5,910 bases of DNA, taken from assembly GCA_036733345.1 (NCBI GenBank), contig DAINAR010000103.1, positions 1-5,910 of the forward strand, given 5' to 3'. The position numbers and the translations under genes are program-made. Each line of letters starts with the position of its first letter. The first letter of the stretch is position 1. Origin of the DNA: JAFGMQ01 sp036733345. GTDB taxonomy: Bacteria > Desulfobacterota > DSM-4660 > Desulfatiglandales > Desulfatiglandaceae. This document shows, piece after piece, positions 5,810 to 5,910 of this stretch. Under the pieces are notes generated by a model, which saw only the letters and a list, made by a program, of their open reading frames with translations, ran no database searches and was not told the DNA's origin.

Positions 5810-5840
5810 ACCCCGTAGCTGGCTGCGGGGTAGTTCATTT
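5809..5840 (+). terminator. Possible terminator hairpin downstream of pilC
   Basis: TACCCCG (5809-5815) pairs with CGGGGTA (5826-5832), and the inner AGC/GCT can extend the stem. Only GTTCATTTT follows, a poor T-run, so termination would be partial. It directly abuts the palindromic repeat. It may belong to that element rather than to pilC. Confidence 0.45.
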
Positions 5841-5871
5841 TGACATTATAAATAATTATGGCTCCTAACTA

Positions 5872-5900
5872 TTCTCAGCCGATGTTAAGTATGTTATAAT
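5872..5900 (+). promoter_or_regulatory. Strong extended -10 promoter facing out of the right edge
   Basis: A perfect extended -10 box TGTTATAAT (5892-5900) has TTCTCA (5872-5877; four of six -35 consensus bases) 17 bases upstream of TATAAT. Transcription would start near or just past the window end. It presumably drives the next rightward gene, which is not visible. Confidence 0.65.
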
Positions 5901-5910
5901 GAAATCAAAC

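Noticed and set aside
5840..5871. TTGACA at 5840-5845 as a second promoter near the right edge
   Set aside because: No acceptable -10 box at 15-19 base spacing; the extended -10 promoter at 5872-5900 explains the region better.
5858..5899. ATG-started open frame of 13 codons near the right edge
   Set aside because: Too short, no ribosome binding site, and it overlaps the promoter elements.

Overview
The window looks like chromosomal DNA of a strictly anaerobic bacterium that degrades aromatic compounds, most likely a Desulfobacterota (Deltaproteobacteria) member of the Syntrophus, sulfate-reducer or Geobacter kind. The main reason is the start of the window. It holds the 3' half of a ring-cleaving 6-oxocyclohex-1-ene-1-carbonyl-CoA hydrolase (BamA/Oah type), followed by a dienoyl-CoA hydratase (BamR/Dch type), both enzymes of the anaerobic benzoyl-CoA pathway. 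The taxonomic guess is inference from gene content only.

Layout: (1) 1-1475 holds the two benzoyl-CoA pathway genes on the + strand, with a strong hairpin terminator between them and another after the second. (2) 1532-3387 is a separate two-gene unit with its own TTGACA-type promoter. It encodes the membrane beta subunit of a sodium-translocating carboxybiotin decarboxylase (GcdB/OadB family), then a small exported protein with a single C-terminal membrane helix that may stand in for the gamma/delta subunit. It ends at a symmetrical, bidirectional terminator. (3) 3440-3652, on the - strand and convergent with that unit, is a minimal 70-residue biotin carrier protein with an EAMKM biotinylation motif. 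(4) 3653-4428 is an AT-rich stretch of about 780 bases with no convincing full gene. It holds promoters facing both ways, inverted repeats and a short ORF that may be a gene remnant. (5) 4429-5640 is a complete pilC/gspF-family platform protein of type IV pili or type II secretion. (6) 5641-5910 holds a palindromic dispersed-repeat-like element of about 127 bp, a GC-rich hairpin and a strong outward-facing promoter at the right edge.

How the parts may work together: benzoyl-CoA is reduced to a dienoyl-CoA, hydrated (BamR), oxidised (enzyme not in the window) and ring-opened (BamA), and the product is then beta-oxidised to glutaryl-CoA. In obligate anaerobes glutaryl-CoA can be oxidised to glutaconyl-CoA, whose biotin-dependent decarboxylation drives Na+ export. 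The GcdB-like subunit, the possible gamma/delta-like protein and the biotin carrier supply several parts of such a pump. The carboxyltransferase (alpha) subunit is not in the window, so the substrate (glutaconyl-CoA rather than oxaloacetate or methylmalonyl-CoA) is inferred from the neighbouring genes. The pilC gene appears to be an unrelated unit.
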